From Verrucomicrobiota bacterium (lineage in GTDB: Bacteria > Verrucomicrobiota > Verrucomicrobiia > Limisphaerales > AV2): DNA of 15,760 nt. The notes below the pieces were generated by a model. That model was not told the origin of the DNA. It saw nothing but the letters and a program-made list of their open reading frames with translations, and did no database searches. Position numbers and translations under genes: made by a program. The stretch covers positions 1-15,760 of the forward strand of contig QHPA01000207.1 of the NCBI GenBank assembly GCA_003218935.1, read 5' to 3'. This document shows positions 15,245 to 15,760 of the stretch, piece by piece; the first letter of the stretch is position 1; every line of letters begins with the position of its first letter.

Positions 15245-15529
15245 CTACCTGCAACTTGTTCTCGAAAGATCTCCTGTTTCGATGGACGTTTCCCGCAAAA
15301 AGCGGTCAAGATCATCTTTGGAATAAATCGGATGTCGCAACGCGCGCGAGGGGTGCAGCAAGCCTCGTTTTGTCAATCGGTCAATCGTGATTTTCGCGAC
15401 GCCCAAATATGTTGCTGCTTCGGCGCGTTTGAATCCCTTTTTCTCAATGTAAGCTTTCGGTTCGGTATCTTTCGGATAACCGTGGCGATGCGTTTGATGT
15501 TTGGACGGCAGACATTTTCTTTTGAGCAT
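15245..15529 (-). CDS. Small helix-turn-helix protein, excisionase/MerR-like (HTH_17 type)
   Basis: This 94-residue basic protein has one winged-helix HTH unit at about 34-81. KRAEAATYLGVAKITIDRLT is the turn motif, GLLHPSRALRHPIYSKDDLD is the wing, and RFLRET closes it. The layout matches excisionase and MerR-type DNA-binding domains that act as recombination directionality factors or small transcriptional regulators. The N-terminal 30 residues are basic and probably disordered. AGGA sits 4-5 nt before ATG 15529. It follows the unknown upstream gene by 11 nt on the same strand, so the two look like one operon. Its nearness to an integrase suggests an Xis-like role, but that is inference. Confidence 0.82.
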   Translation of the reverse strand: MLKRKCLPSKHQTHRHGYPKDTEPKAYIEKKGFKRAEAATYLGVAKITIDRLTKRGLLHPSRALRHPIYSKDDLDRFLRETSIETGDLSRTSCR

Positions 15530-15540
15530 AGAATCCTGTT

Positions 15541-15760
15541 TTATTCGATCTTGATGGTTTCGACCTCGATTGTTTCGATGGCTCCGCCCGCGCTGCCCAC
15601 AGCGGCGTAGCGTTCCGGCACTGAGAAGATGGCCTCGACGGTGCGGGTTTGGAGGGCGATGGCCCAGTCGCGCAGATGGGTGCCGGAAATGCGGACCCGA
15701 TGATTGAGAAACGAAATTGTTAGGGTGTCCTTGCCCTTGATGGACTCAAACTTCGCGAGG
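15541..15760 (-). CDS. Unrecognised protein, C-terminal 72 residues (5' end outside window)
   Basis: This is an open frame entering from the right edge and ending at TAA 15543-15541. The visible C-terminus reads LAKFESIKGKDTLTISFLN, then HRVRISGTHLRDWAIALQTR and TVEAIFSVPERYAAVGSAGG. It ends with a repetitive acidic IETIEVETIKIE. I do not recognise the family. The codon pattern and the tight 11-nt spacing to the HTH gene support it as real and cotranscribed. No membrane segment is visible in this part. Confidence 0.65.
   Translation of the reverse strand, partial: LAKFESIKGKDTLTISFLNHRVRISGTHLRDWAIALQTRTVEAIFSVPERYAAVGSAGGAIETIEVETIKIE

Overview
The window reads as chromosomal DNA of a Verrucomicrobiota-like bacterium, possibly of the Pedosphaera/Limisphaerales type. 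This is inference: the DNA looks moderately GC-rich, there is a short pseudopilin with an AFTLIEL leader and a YADGHI tail, extragenic palindromes of a kind I associate with that phylum are present, and a complete rod-shape operon is there. No rRNA or marker gene in the window fixes the taxonomy.

Positions 1-1611 (minus strand) hold the N-terminal half of a long-form glycine decarboxylase P protein (gcvP), which runs off the left edge. A large clover-like palindromic repeat (1684-1827) separates it from a divergent small membrane-anchored protein of unknown function (1877-2509). Two more short palindromic repeats follow, then a type II secretion/type IV pilin-like pseudopilin (2769-3365). Next comes an ABC exporter pair: an ATPase from 3424 and an ABC-2 permease at 4343-5182. 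The ATPase frame has no stop where the family normally ends and stays open through most of the permease gene.

Positions 5321-12867 are one tightly packed minus-strand operon, transcribed mreB, mreC, mreD, mrdA (PBP2), rodA, rng. It encodes nearly the whole core elongasome: the MreB cytoskeleton, the MreC/MreD regulators, the transpeptidase and the glycosyltransferase. An RNase E/G family ribonuclease follows as the last gene. Gaps are 55 nt after mreB and otherwise 6 nt or less, with mreC and mreD overlapping by 4 nt.

A CAT-anticodon tRNA gene (minus, 13010-13084) lies upstream of mreB. The right end, 13085-15760, looks like accessory DNA. It has a tyrosine recombinase whose catalytic tyrosine position holds histidine, a convergent and overlapping Uma2-family nuclease gene, an excisionase-like HTH protein and the 3' end of an unrecognised gene. 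A possible leaderless promoter overlapping an 11-bp direct repeat precedes the integrase. I read this as the decayed or repurposed end of an integrated element, but no flanking att duplication is visible. No stretch longer than 300 bases lacks a gene.
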